Below are positions 51,741-63,145 of a DNA stretch of 64,000 nt, piece by piece. This DNA comes from Eretmocerus hayati (taxonomy: Eukaryota > Arthropoda > Insecta > Hymenoptera > Aphelinidae). Every line of letters starts with the position of its first letter. The stretch's first letter is position 1. The stretch spans positions 63,498,454 through 63,562,453 of the forward strand of contig CM056742.1 of NCBI GenBank assembly GCA_029851415.1, read 5' to 3'. The notes beneath the pieces were generated by a model, which saw only the letters and a list, made by a program, of their open reading frames with translations, was not told the origin of the DNA and did no database searches. The position numbers and the translations under genes are program-made.

Positions 51741-52566
51741 TTTCGGAAGAATTATATTGCAGGGATTCGAAAGTAATGAGGAGTTATCTACTAAAAATTA
51801 TGAAATCAGGAAGAATAGAAGAATATCCAAAGGAGATTTCCTCAGAATGAGATTTTGCTTTGATGTAAAGTTCGACAAATGATCGATGATATTGATAATA
51901 TGAATTGGTATTGTTATTGTGAGAATGGAGAATTCCTTAACGAATATCTGATTTATGAGATTTATATTGATATTAATCAAGATACATGAAGAGTATAATA
52001 TAGTTTCAATCATGATGTGAAAAGGAATTCCACATTTCATTTTTCATACAATTCTACGATGATGATGGTCTGGTGATTCTAATTATCAACATATGACGCT
52101 TGGAGGAAGCTTCCTGCTAATCACTTTTAGCAGCGTATTTTGTTTACTATTCAACACAAGAGTCAAGCAGGAATCTTGTCACTCTCATAACATTCCTCCG
52201 GTGTGTCTCTGACTTAACTTCCTTCCTGCAAGTGTATCAAGGAGATTCCCACAGAAGCATAAAAGGCCATCACAATTCATTTCAACATTACTGAAGCACT
52301 CCATTTTCACAAAAATCACAGTTAAGCAATAGAATTCCATTCATGACATTCAGCAAAATCAATTCACCCATCTCCACACAGTAAAAGTGAACATGAAGTA
52401 AACACAGAGTATAGTAGCCTCTGATGAGGCTCTCTCTTTCTCTCTCTCGTGCCTGTGATGATTTTTCAGTCTTACTTGAATATTCAAGAAATTTCTTCAC
52501 TTACATGACAACCATATCGAAAATATGTTGAGGGTTCATACGAAATGACACTCACTGTGTGAGAAT

Positions 52567-53873
52567 CAGGGTTTGACAAATAACGCTAGTTTCGTTATGG
52601 TGCGTTATTAACGAAAGGAGATCTGTTATGATATTCGTTATTTCGTTAAATAATGGGTAGAATTCCGTTATGTTTTTCGTTACGTTACTGGAATAACGTT
52701 GAAGTGATAACGAATTGAATTTCGTTTCGTTATGAGTTTCGGTATTTTTAACGAAACGTATAACGAAATTCATGTGGATAACGTTATTCGAAACTAACGA
52801 AACTAATAACGAAATTGAGTAACGTCATTTCCAAGACAGTTCGTTAAAGTTTTCCGTTACGTTAACATAACGAAATTTTTTTCCGAGTTTCGTTACGTTA
52901 TTTTTTCCATTATATTCACAGCCGCTAATGAATTCTGACAAGGGGAGTCCAAGGGGTTCGGTAGCTGAATCTGGCTGAAACTCTGAGGATCATCTCCTTT
53001 TGGCACCAAAAAATGATACCCAAAGCCGCAAAGTCGCTCAAGCGTTCCTGAGCTACAGGCTACAACCCATGCATCACAGTATATCTATATATATCGGAAA
53101 CCGGTATATATAGATATACTGTAATGCATGGGTTGGGGCCTGTAGCTCGGAAACGCTTGAGCGTTAGACTCTGCGGTTTTGGGTATCATTTTTTGGTGCC
53201 AAAAGGAGATGATCCCCAGAGTTTCAGCCAGATCCAGCTCCCAAACCCCTTGGAATCTCCTTGTGAGTGAATGCAATATCACCCTCTCTGATAATGACGG
53301 TATCTCGGATTCTATGCGTCGTAGGAGAATTTTGAAAAAAGTATCTCCGAATACTTCGTTGACTGGTTGTACCCACCAACCTAGTATATTTCTGGCGCAT
53401 TAGGAATCAGTCATATCCGATCTTCTCTATTTAAGGCCCTCGTGGGGCAAAAGTTCGTCCTGATCACTTGTCGAAAGAAAAAAAAACGAAACAAAATACA
53501 ATTTCTATTTCGTTACGTTACTCGCGGAAGTAACGTAACGAAATCAATTATAATGTGAATAACGTTACTTGAACACCGTAACGAAACTCCAATACTTGAA
53601 TTTCGTTTCGTTATTGATAACGTTATTCACATATAACGTTATTCACGTAAGAGTCGAGTTTCGTTATTATAGAATAACGTTTTCAATAACAAAACGAAAT
53701 CCAAGGATTGGAGTTTCGTTACGTTATTGTATTATGTTAGTGACATTACGTTACGGTATTTGGTTATGTTATCCTAACGTAACGAAATTACCTCTTAATT
53801 TCGTTTTTTGTCATAATAACGTAACATAACGAAATCGATAACGCAATTTTGTTATGTTACTTGTCAAACCCTG
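52567..53873. mobile_element. 1307-bp hAT-type non-autonomous element rich in TTTCGTTA
   Basis: The ends CAGGGTTTGACAA (52567) and TTGTCAAACCCTG (to 53873) are inverted. GTGAGAAT flanks both sides (52559-52566 and 53874-53881), a perfect 8-bp target duplication diagnostic of hAT transposition. Both outer thirds consist largely of TTTCGTTA / TAACGAAA and CGTTAC motifs in both orientations, dozens in total. The centre (52938-53264) is a separate palindrome. There is no transposase. Confidence 0.93.
52938..53264. repeat. Palindromic core of the hAT-type element
   Basis: Arms of about 160 bp are inverted around 53098. TATATATCGG / CCGGTATATA mark the centre, and AAGGGGAGTCCAAGGGG / CCCCTTGGAATCTCCTT mark the outer ends. 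Arms differ by scattered substitutions. It has the appearance of one MITE inside another, although no target duplication was recognised. Confidence 0.85.
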
Positions 53874-54013
53874 GTGAGAATATCGCCCCGAGAACACCCT
53901 GCGGGAGCTCCACGGGAGAGGCGTTACATCTCATATGCTTCTCCATGCGTGCGCTTTGCGGGGCCCCCGCGATACTCGGGACAAACCTCGCGGGGGCCTC
54001 ACGGGGAAGCCAC

Positions 54014-54171
54014 AGAAATGTCTGATTCTTGATATGAGTTTTCAAAGGATTAGATCTCGGATATAAGTTTATCGAAAACAGTCACGGATCATATGTATAG
54101 ATCAGCAGTTACAGAGAAACATTGTCATCCATCGTTCTTTCTCTTGTCTCTTGAAATCTCATTCACTGATT
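54014..54171. other. Unassigned strip next to Gypsy gag
   Basis: About 160 bp between the GC-rich end of foldback B and the gag C-terminus. It may be the outermost part of the foldback or untranslated Gypsy sequence. Confidence 0.35.
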
Positions 54172-55345
54172 TCATACCAAAGTTGATCTCAGAATTCCGT
54201 TTCTAACGCGTTTCTTGAACGTACCCGTTTTTTTTCTCATTTTTATCACTTTTTTGCTCGCTTTTACTTTAGCAAACCCATTGCATATGTCCTTGTTTAT
54301 TATACTTTCGCACTTTTGACAACTATATTCCTCATATCTACAATCTTCAGACTCATGATTTGCATAGCCACAACAATCACAGCGGCTTTTTTTGAACGTT
54401 GAATTCTTGCGATGATTGTTGATCACGTTCACTGGTTGTGGCTGGGTTGAAGATTTCTCCATGGTTTCAGCATTCCTGTTCGCTGTTTCTTAGGCGAGTA
54501 CTATCTGGACTGCTTTGTCGTAGTTCAACTTCTCAGCTTCGGATAAAAATTTGGTTCTGGTAACTTTATCGGCGGTTCCGTGGACCAGTTGTTCTCGTAA
54601 ATTCTCTTGTATATTCCGCCCGAATTAACACTGCATTGCTCCCTTTTTTAATTGAGCGATGAAGGCTTTCTCTAACTTTCCTTCCTCCTGTCGGCAGTGT
54701 TTGAATTTGTATCTCTCACCAAGCAAATTCCTATTTGGCTCAAGATGTTCCGACATTTTTTTGGTCAATGTTTCGTAATCCTTCTTCTTTGGTTCATCCG
54801 GTACACATAATTCCTTCATCAATGCGTACCTCGTGCTGCCTATCAGCAGGAGTTGGAACGCTATCTTCTTCTTGGTTATAGAGTTCACCTCGAAGTATTG
54901 CTCTAGTCTCTCCTGCCACGAGGACCAGTCGTCTGTCGATGAGTCAAATTCGTTCATGTGCCCTATATATGCTTTGGCCGCCATGTTGGTACTGCTCCTT
55001 GTTTTCTAGTTCACTCTTTTTGCAATTTCTATCTCGCTTGCTCTCCCCTTACTTCGCGTTTCACTCGCACTAGCACTTGCCACGGCCGCTGCACGTGTCA
55101 AGGCGTTTAGATGTTCTTCGTCAATTTCTTGACTGGTAGAGTTGAGGTCAACAATAGTATTTCCGAGATCACCTGCTAAATTCGATGAGTCCAATGATGA
55201 CGGTCCGGATGACATTCATTCTCTTCAGAACCCCTTCCCTCTTAGCGTGGAGCACATAGTCGGGACATATATGAGCCTTTATCTTTTCCGGTCGGCTCTT
55301 GGAGAACTTTTCTCGCGCTATGAGTACCCACTCTTTGTTACTTTT
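54172..55345 (-). pseudogene. Gypsy-type gag, broken
   Basis: Minus strand. The N-terminal part MKSNKEWVLIAREKF is at about 55345, then an Ala/Ser-rich stretch, then the capsid-like region MAAKAYIGHMNEFDSSTDDW...RYALMKELCVPDEPKKKDY (54984-54625). After stops near 54625 and 54490, a CCHC-like cysteine cluster follows: C-D-C-C-G-Y-A-N-H-E-S-E-D-C (54370-54350) and CQKC. This is the standard Gypsy gag order, packaging RNA and forming the particle. Stops and at least two frameshifts inactivate it. It is separated from pol by about 5 kb of inserted foldback and hAT sequence. Confidence 0.83.
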
Positions 55346-55363
55346 CATTCTCGTCGCCAATTG
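55346..55363 (-). promoter_or_regulatory. Likely primer-binding site and 5' LTR edge of the Gypsy element
   Basis: The minus strand reads CAATTGGCGACGAGAATG just before the gag start. A TTGGCGACGAG-type site next to an LTR ending in CA is common in Gypsy elements. The LTR would extend to the right from about 55364, to perhaps 55575, where TGTGTAAGTGTGC could be its start. No partner LTR remains in the window because the 3' end was lost at the Tigger boundary. Confidence 0.5.
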
Positions 55364-55387
55364 TTGTGTACTAAATGACGATAGCAC

Positions 55388-56872
55388 GCAGTTTCACTAT
55401 ATAAGTTTTCATTTGTGACTTCATCCTTGGAGTACAAGACTATAGGATAAGGGGTCTTACTTATACGGTGGTAAAGTACGTTCTGCTCTCTCGAGGCGCG
55501 CTTCCATATGGGCATCGCGGTATCATGCGGCGGTGGCAGCACTACGCAGCGATGCACACTTACACACACGTATGCACAGCTCAAGCTGCTGGTATTAATA
55601 CATTACAGTGACGAAATCCACAGCCGAGAGAAATTCCAAAATTTAAAACCAAAAGTTCCAATTGACATTCCTGAAGGCTCGGTGAAAGATTTTCATCCTT
55701 TGAGGAATATGATGTCTAAATTCTACAGGAACAGAGCCCATAATTTTCAGGGCCAGAGCTAGGAATTTCATTTAAAATCAATTCAGGCACACTGTGCTGT
55801 GTGATGCATCAAGAAATGACAGGAAGCATCCTGAATGGTTCAAATGAACAAGTTCATAACGCGTGGAGCCTTTGTGACTATTTTAATCGAATGTAGTTCA
55901 TTCCGTCATCCATCTGAAGTTTCTTGAAGCATACAATACTAACAGTGAGGAGAAAGTCTGAATTCAATGACAAATCAAGGAGCACACTCATGAAATATTA
56001 GTCATCATCTTGATTGTGCTTCATAACTTGAGGACCAGGACTTCGGTTTGGTGCGCTTACTGCACATACACAACGGAACTTGATTGCACACTGTGGCCCC
56101 AACTTCCTCACCTAGCTTGCAGAAAGATGAAACGATTCAACTCTTATAGGTAAGTACCTATTCTTTTTTATCTGCTAACACTGAACACAAACGTATAGGT
56201 CACGCGAGGTGGAGAGAAAATTTAGATAAGACGATGGTATAGTGACGTCGCATGCAGGAGATTTGTAATTATCCAATAAATGGGCGAGATCCGTCGCTAT
56301 CTGAAAACTGCTAAGAACTGGAAAACATCAAATCATCACAATAACAGCACTAGGAGCAGCAACACACTCAACACAGCCAGCAGCAGCCAGGATTGACGGG
56401 ACAGCATCGCGTGGCAGTGGCAGTACTTCGAAGAGGTTATGGGTCCTACAGGCAGTTGTTATACTTGTTACAGGCATATCCCAGGGAGAACATTTTTATT
56501 TGTTGATAAATCATTATGTTTTGATCAGTCAGAGCTAGAAAGAGTGAAATTTTGAGAGATGCGAAGAATCGACGAGTTGCGTCGGCTGCTTTTTTACGGT
56601 AACGATTCGTCGCCACTAGTGAGCCTAAAGTAGTGATGAGCAGATGCGCAGCCATGACACTTCCAAAAGTTTCTCAAATAAGCACGCTGAAGCAGAGCCA
56701 CATTTGAATATGAGCGTTGACCATACCGCGCGTTTTGCATGCCTAGTATGCACGGTAAATTCCGCGTGCGCATTCTCCTATGAAATCGTGAGTCATCAAT
56801 GATCAATAATCATGGTTGACACTCATGATAATGATTTATTCTGATCATTGTTAATTGTTATTGGAAAGATAA
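55388..56872. other. Unassigned; includes probable Gypsy LTR at its left edge
   Basis: No gene was recognised. The left 190 bp probably belong to the Gypsy 5' LTR. The remainder is AT-rich, with short ORFs only. Confidence 0.4.
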
Positions 56873-57640
56873 TATTGTGAAATTTTTTCATTCGCCAGAA
56901 TCACTTTCCAACATGAGTTTCACATACTGATCACAGTGAAAATTTTTTTGTAACCTGCAAGTGATCAACTATTGTTCCCAATGAATATAGAAAGCAGTCA
57001 ATGAGGTAATTTCAGATGAAACTATGAATTTCGATTTTTGACGCGGAGAAAGAAGAGAGAAAGTGAAATTTTTTCGTTCGCCCGGATCACTTTTCAATGA
57101 AAGTTTTACATACTGATCAGAGTAAAAATTTTTTTGTAACCTGCAAGTGGTTAATTATTGTTCCCAATGAACATAGAAAGCAGTCCATGGAGTAATTTCA
57201 AATGAAACTATGAAATTTGACTTTCGACGCAAAGGGAAAAGAGAGAAAAGTGAATTTTTTCGTTCGATCGAGTCACTCTTGAGCAAAAGTTTTACATACT
57301 GATCAGTGTAAAAATTTTTTTGCGACCTGCAAAAGATTAATTATTGTTGCCAATGAACATAGAAAGCGATTCATCAAGTTATATCGGATAAAACTATGAA
57401 ATTTGATTTTTGACGCAAAGAGAAAAGAGAGAAAAATGAACTTTTTCGTTCGATCGAATCACTTTTGAACAAAAGTTTTACATACTGAACAGTGTAAAAA
57501 TTTTTCTTCAAGCTGCAAGTGATAAATTATTGTTCCCTATGAACAGAGAATGCAGCCTTTGAAGTAATTTCAAATAAATTACTATATTTGATTCTTTAAG
57601 CAAGGGGAAAAGAGAGCAAGTGGAATTTTTCGTTCGCCCC
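56873..57640. repeat. 186-bp tandem repeat, about four copies
   Basis: ACATACTGA recurs at 56922, 57109, 57294 and 57480 (periods 187, 185, 186). Each copy has TTTTTTCGTTCG, AAAAATTTTTTTG and CCTGCAAGTG blocks. Copies are diverged by an estimated 10-20%. The unit length is close to that of the 176-bp foldback monomers, but the sequence is unrelated. Non-coding. Confidence 0.9.
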
Positions 57641-58000
57641 AGTCCAAAAATGATCGAATTGCTTGCAGCTAAATTTGTCAGATTTTGAAATGAATCTCCA
57701 AATGATCATGAAATTGACTATGAATGTCCTGTTCGAGTTTTCAAGGACGCATTTTCTTCTCCACAACGTATACGTCGAGAAAATATTGTTCATATCCCGC
57801 ACATCGCATATCGGCCAGCGATGCAGCGAACAAACTGACTCAGCCACTCGCTGTCCGTGTTATAGGTACCGTACGAAGCGGTTCATAACTCCCGCGCGCA
57901 GCCGACTCTCTCTGACTATTTTTCTTAGAAACTTTCTCGTCAGCCAATGAGCGCGCGGTTACCTCATCTGCCCCTCACTACTTTAGGCCCACTATTCGTC
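57641..58000. other. Unassigned sequence
   Basis: No gene is supported. The plus ORF 57663-57950 and minus ORF 57596-57847 overlap each other and show no family features. Confidence 0.45.
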
Positions 58001-58433
58001 ACGACGCCACGAGATTGCTGCAATTTTCATGCGCGCAAAATTCAAAACCTTGCTTATTCAGGTAACCAAAGATGGAAGTTGAGTGACTCCGAAAAACCCG
58101 CTCGTTGGAAGTTATTATTCCCCATCTCTTTGGGGGTGCTGAATACAGTTACGAACTCTGTTCCCATCTAAAGGAGAAGAAGACTTCTGAAAATTACATT
58201 TGAATCCGCAAATGAGACTTTCTAGCTCCAAAGTCGATTTCCTCGCATTTTATCTGCAGTTGAAAAGGAATGCAATTCATATTCATGTTCAGCATCCTCA
58301 AAAACATTGGACAGAACAATTTTCAACCAGTGGGTTTTTCCAAGTCACTCCATTTCCATCTTAGGTTACCTCGGCAAGATAGATTTTGAATTTCGCGTGC
58401 ATGGAAATTGTAGCGATCTCGCCACGTCGCGGC
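58001..58433. repeat. Inverted repeat with ~100-bp arms
   Basis: 58001-58103 pairs with the complement of 58322-58433: CGACGCCACGAGATTGCTGC against GTCGCCGCGACGTGGCGAG-type sequence, then CAATTTTCATGCGCGC against CAATTTCCATGCACGC, then AGGTAACC(A/T)AAGATGGAA. Arms are about 80% identical, with about 220 bp between. A decayed MITE or foldback is inferred; no target duplication was found. Confidence 0.78.
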
Positions 58434-59646
58434 GACGAATTGCCACCCTGAGCAAGCAGCCTGATTTTCTAAAAGCGAGAGACAGGAGAGACCATAGGTC
58501 CGATCTGCGTAGTAACCCATTTCAAACGCCCGGAGCCTGGAACTAACACAAATGCACGCGAAAAAAATCATTGACGCGCCTACACGTAGATTTCAGTGAC
58601 AAGATTCCGTATGGCCGCGGCCGAGTGCAATAAGAGCGAATAAAAATCTGTCAGCCCCGGACGCTGCCGACAGATTATATGATTGACGATGGTCAATCAA
58701 ACATGGGGATTATGGAACTCTCTGTCATGCTCCTACCGGCTCATACCCGAATCTTCTCCCAGCGCTCTTTTAGTTCCAGTATTTCTCTGTTAGGATCATG
58801 ACAAAATCGTTCAAGATAGATGGAATTTGGCTGCGACTGACGGAGTCTCTCTAGGAGTGAATTCGCGAACGTATGCCCATCAAACTCACTAACCTTTATT
58901 GGAATTACTAGCTTGGACGTGGGTGCCCTGGCCTACATTCAGATTAGCGATTTTGCAAGGATTCCTCTTTACAGTGTAGTTATCAAGCTCCACTTCGTAT
59001 CGCCCGATGACGACTACGAAGTGAGTGATGCTCCTTTGGGAATCGTATATAGTTGGGAGATTAGGAAAGGGATTCCCATTGCCCTCAGTGAGGAATCTCA
59101 GCTGAGAAGTATTTACGAGAGCCGACTTCGATTCAGTTTAGTTCACGATACCAGAAATGATTAAGGATGAATTCCAGAATGCCCAGCCGGGTGATTCGAC
59201 ATAACTCGAGGATGAGTAAAAAAATACTGCAGTTTCGTTTGTTAATAATCATTAATTGTCATCCAAACAAGCTTGACAAAACGCCACGGAGACATCAACA
59301 TCACAAATAGTTGAAATATCCGTGCATGCAACGAACTTCCCGAATTCCCTGGGAAGATGGTATCCTAGTACCTGCATATCTGGTGGTTATGATCCATTGT
59401 CCATTCCCGGGTTATCGAAAGGACAAATCTCCGTTCGATCTCATATCTCTGATCAATGATATACCAGCTCCTCATATATTTGTTCTTGGGTTTATTCACG
59501 ATGACTCAATCCCTAAACGTTGTGATATTTGTAACGTTAAGATCCATTATTGACAAGAACTGGTCCACCTTGGTCCTGAATACCACCTATTTCCGTATAT
59601 TTTGGAATTGAGATTCTTGTCACTGACTCAAACGAACTCTTTTCAG
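58434..59646. other. Unassigned; probably intron of the unc-13-type gene
   Basis: Ends with the splice acceptor CTCTTTTCAG at 59637-59646. A 108-codon open frame (58841-59164, with LDVGALAYIQISDFARIPLY) and another at 59311-59553 were inspected; neither resembles the C2 region or MHD domain that should precede the terminal exon. The upstream exon encoding the N-terminal half of the C2 domain was not found. Confidence 0.45.
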
Positions 59647-59941
59647 CATCATCGGCAATGACCAGCAAGTGAACTCTTACGAACTCCATATTTGCGTCAA
59701 GGATTACTGTTTTGCTCGAGATGACCGCCTCATTGGTCTTTCGGTAATACAGTTGAAAGATATCATCGAAAAAGGGTCGTGTGCATACATATCACCACTT
59801 GGCAAACGGATACAAATGGATGAAACAGGTTGGACTATTCTTCGGATCCTCTCGCAACGAAACAATGATGAAGTTGCTAGAGAGTTTGTTAAACTCAAGA
59901 GTGACATTCGACAAGAGAACTTATTGCCGAATCCAACATGA
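59647..59941 (+). CDS. unc-13: Terminal coding exon of an unc-13/Munc13-type synaptic protein
   Basis: After the acceptor CTCTTTTCAG the exon starts with the last base of a split codon and encodes 97 residues to the TGA at 59939-59941. It reads [20 protein letters not shown], then [37 protein letters not shown] and [18 protein letters not shown]. This is the second half of the C-terminal C2 (C2C) domain and the extreme C-terminus, highly conserved from worms to mammals. The protein primes synaptic vesicles by opening syntaxin at the presynaptic membrane; the C2C end helps bridge to vesicles. No frameshift or stop was seen, so the exon appears functional. The residues CAYISPLG differ from the more usual C-A-C-W form. 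Earlier exons lie outside the window or were not recognised. Confidence 0.92.
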
Positions 59942-60585
59942 GACCTTCCGTGAAAGATAGAGCGAGATCGATGGGTGAAGTAGCATCTCCGGTTATGCGA
60001 TGAACTCGTAACATGATGGTCACTTCCCTGGTACCAAATCTTTGAACAAAATAGTCATGGATCTAGGGATATTCTGCGAACGCAGGCATTAGATGAAGAC
60101 AGAGATTCTTTGCGACCTCTCATCGCGACGCAGTCAGAGAATTATGAGTTTTGGGAACCTTGTTCATCACTTCACATGGTTTTATGGTGGTATAGATGAG
60201 TTGAGATCCAGAATTGGGGAGAAATTAGCAAGAAAGGCAATCAAGATGCGGATTGACTTCATGTTGAGGTCAATTTCAGCTTATCTCAGATCGATCAGAA
60301 AAATTTCAAGGGATTCACATGAAATGCTCACTTAAAACGATCAAACATCTGGGCGCTTTCGACTCATTTCTTAAAGGAATGAGGCATGTTCCCTGAGGGA
60401 AACTCGATTAATCATGAAAAATCTCGAACAATTTTGATAATTTTATAATTATTAGAATAGAAATGACCTTTCACAATCAAATGCACATTATATTCATGTG
60501 CTACGTTTACCAAGGCAGAATACGAGGAATTACATGTACTTCTCTATCCCAGCACGATTTCTACCAGAAAATGTAACCGAATAAA
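59942..60585 (+). other. Probable 3' UTR of the unc-13-type gene
   Basis: It follows the stop codon directly. An AATAAA-type polyadenylation signal occurs within ACCGAATAAAATTC near 60580. The ORF 60093-60335 has no family resemblance and is not considered coding. The end of the transcript is inferred only. Confidence 0.4.
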
Positions 60586-62997
60586 ATTCTAATTTTCCTC
60601 TGAGTTCATATTTCATTCTACCGGAACTCCCTAGCTGTCTCTCTCCCCACATATCCATCTATCTAAGAGTTTGCTCTGGAACAGCGTTTCCCAGAGAGTG
60701 AGATATCTTTTCTCAGTCGTTGCTATAGCCGGAAAAGTGTATATTGAAAAGTGGAGAATGGATTCCTCTACATTCTCGAGGATCAAACCTCTCGGAACGA
60801 TCATGTCCGAACGGATACGCAATCAACCATAGTCAAGCACATCCCCAGTGTTCTTCACAACTCTTTGTTGATGACGAAGTCATCCTTTCGCGAGTCGAGT
60901 TCTGTTACGGCTTAGTTTGAACGAAACTCTCACGCCCATGGTTTGTGTATATTCGTGCATATGCGGCGTACGATTCACACTTGAGCTGCACGCAGCAGGG
61001 CTATTCCGACTAGACTAAATGATGCAAAGTTTGCAAAGTCGGATCGTTTTAGTTCAGTAAAGATGGTGAGTAACTCAAGTTGAGTCAAACTTACAGAGAG
61101 ATAATCAGATTGTGATGTGATCAATCATTCTTCATGCGTTTCACAGTCAGATTCTGCAAAAAAATTACTCGACATACTTTTTCTGATCTCATGACTCTCA
61201 AGAATTCAAATCAATATTTTGCAATCTCTCTTCGTTTGTTTGACGTTTAGATTTTGGTAAAAAGTTACTCGACGTGTTCCCCCTGATCTCATGACCCTCA
61301 AGAGTTGAAATTCATACTTTGATCTCAGATGGAGTTATGGGGCGAAAGGATGGTGATACTCGCCAAGTTAGACTTTTGGGAAAAGTAAAATGGGAGGGGG
61401 AAAGATTTCAAAACTTGGCTATGGTAATGATTGAAAATTCCCAAATTGACAAATATAAGATGTGAATAGTAACATGCAGAAAAACCAAAAATGCTTATCC
61501 ATATCTTATTCTTAAGAATCATCCCCCCAATGAATAGCAGTGTGCTACATTCCAAGATACATATCTTTTAATCCCAAGCAACAGAACCTGGATCAGTACG
61601 ACTTTTCGTTTTTGATAGCAAAACTTGGTATTACTCCATGAAATTCAACTTAAGTTGATGCAAAGACTCTCAACTCTACTTGTAAAATTAGAAGGATTTG
61701 AGTTGATGAGAAACTTCTGGATTGTGGAAATTTCTTACACGAGTTGGTTCATTCGCACTTCAAGAAGAGAGGATCTCAACCACCAAAATGACCAACTAAT
61801 AGGTGACTAACAAATGAAATATGGAATTATGACAATACATCTGTTTTTCAACACTATTTGAGGACCAAAAATTTGAACAAATTTCAACATTAATTATTTG
61901 TGCCTCATTAAGTAGTTCAAGTGCTGCATGGGAAGTCATTTTGAGAATGAAGATTCAATAGCGTTATGTGAGAAGTACTTTGATGCCAGACAGAATGATT
62001 CCCAAAGTACATCCAGATGAATGTATGCATCCAGTTTCTATATTAATTGACTTCTCCGCCCTACATCTTTCCAAGTTGATTCTACCAGTTTTCTCTAAGA
62101 GCGTAAATGTGCCACTCTTCCTCAATAATAATTTTGATGAATCAGATGAACCCTGAACAACTCTTAATTAGACCTATTTAGGAGTTGACGTATGCCCACT
62201 AGATCTTGATGAAGTCTTTAGCATGAACGTAAGTGGCACGTCAAGACAGCTGAGACCCATGAATCGAGAGTGAAAGTGTAGCCAAAACTAAGATGTACAG
62301 TGGTATGCAATGGAAGTATGTTATATAAAATTGATTAGAGCAGCACCAGAGATCACTACACATATTACAACAACTGTCCCACAGCCACTCATAGGACTGA
62401 TGACCAGTCCTACAACATCTAAATGTGAGAGACGATCCCTCTTGTGTTGGACCCAGATAAGTCTTTGGTGAGATATGAGAAATAGCTTGGATGGATAATA
62501 CATTGGTTGCAATGTAATTCTCTCACTATAGAGTAGATTATGAACTTGAGATACACAATTTATAGCTTCAGAGTTAGGTCTATCTCAAGTATCGGAGGAA
62601 GTAGAAGTCAATTCACTGATAAAATGTACATTAATGCTGGCACCCATGCATCATGAACTCTCCAACTATATTTGAAGATTATTCTTGATTGACACTTCAC
62701 CTTGCACTGCACAACAGCAAGAATGGCACACATTTTGGCCATCAGACCATCATTTTTAAATCACTGCAAACAAGAGAGCACACATCAGGTGGCTCCTTTT
62801 TTACTAGTAGACAACAATCAAGATTGGCATCAATTTGCAGAGAGTAAACACCAGCGCTGGTAAACACCTCATCTCCCTGCCTGAAAGAACCGACTCGTCT
62901 CAGACGACCTGGCTCGATCTAGTTTTGTCAAAATTTGTGTCCAGATCGCAACTGAAAAAGCCAGTTGCATGAACAAAAGGTTTATTCATAAGGGTGG
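60586..62997. other. Unassigned AT-rich sequence
   Basis: About 2.4 kb without a recognisable gene, RNA or repeat family. Two similar blocks near 61150-61220 and 61250-61320 (AAAA(A/G)TTACTCGAC, CTGATCTCATGAC) form a weak ~100-bp tandem duplication. Small ORFs are unsupported. Confidence 0.45.
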
Positions 62998-63145
62998 AGC
63001 ATTGCTCGCCATCATATATGGTGAATGTGTGTATGTATATATATATATATATATACACACACATATACACACTATACATACATAGTCCCGGAATTTTCTT
63101 CATAATTCCTGGAAATATCCTAGGCCTGGGATGGCGAGCAATGCT
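62998..63145. repeat. Inverted repeat around an (AT)n microsatellite
   Basis: AGCATTGCTCGCCATC (62998-63013) is exactly complemented at 63130-63145. Between them lie GTGTGT(ATG), an (AT)n run at 63036-63054 and ACACACA, which themselves form an inner hairpin. A small MITE or hairpin repeat; family unknown. Confidence 0.8.

Larger units (their letters stand above)
49463..54013. mobile_element. Second large foldback element (foldback B) between Gypsy gag and pol
   Basis: GGAGAAGCATATGAGATGTA occurs at about 49506 and inverted at about 53928, both beside GC-rich GCGGGGGCC blocks. Inward, 49600-50000 matches the complement of 52140-52560 (for example CTTGCAGGAAGGAGGTTAAG against CTTAACTTCCTTCCTGCAAG). 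The right arm is split by a hAT-type element (52567-53873). The centre is about 2 kb with a 316-bp tandem repeat and no transposase. The exact ends and target duplication were not fixed. Gypsy gag lies to the right and pol to the left in the same orientation, so this material separates them. Confidence 0.75.

Noticed and set aside
58841..59164. A 108-codon frame as an upstream exon of unc-13
   Set aside because: Its residues do not match any part of the C2 or MHD regions of unc-13 proteins, and no donor site joins it convincingly.
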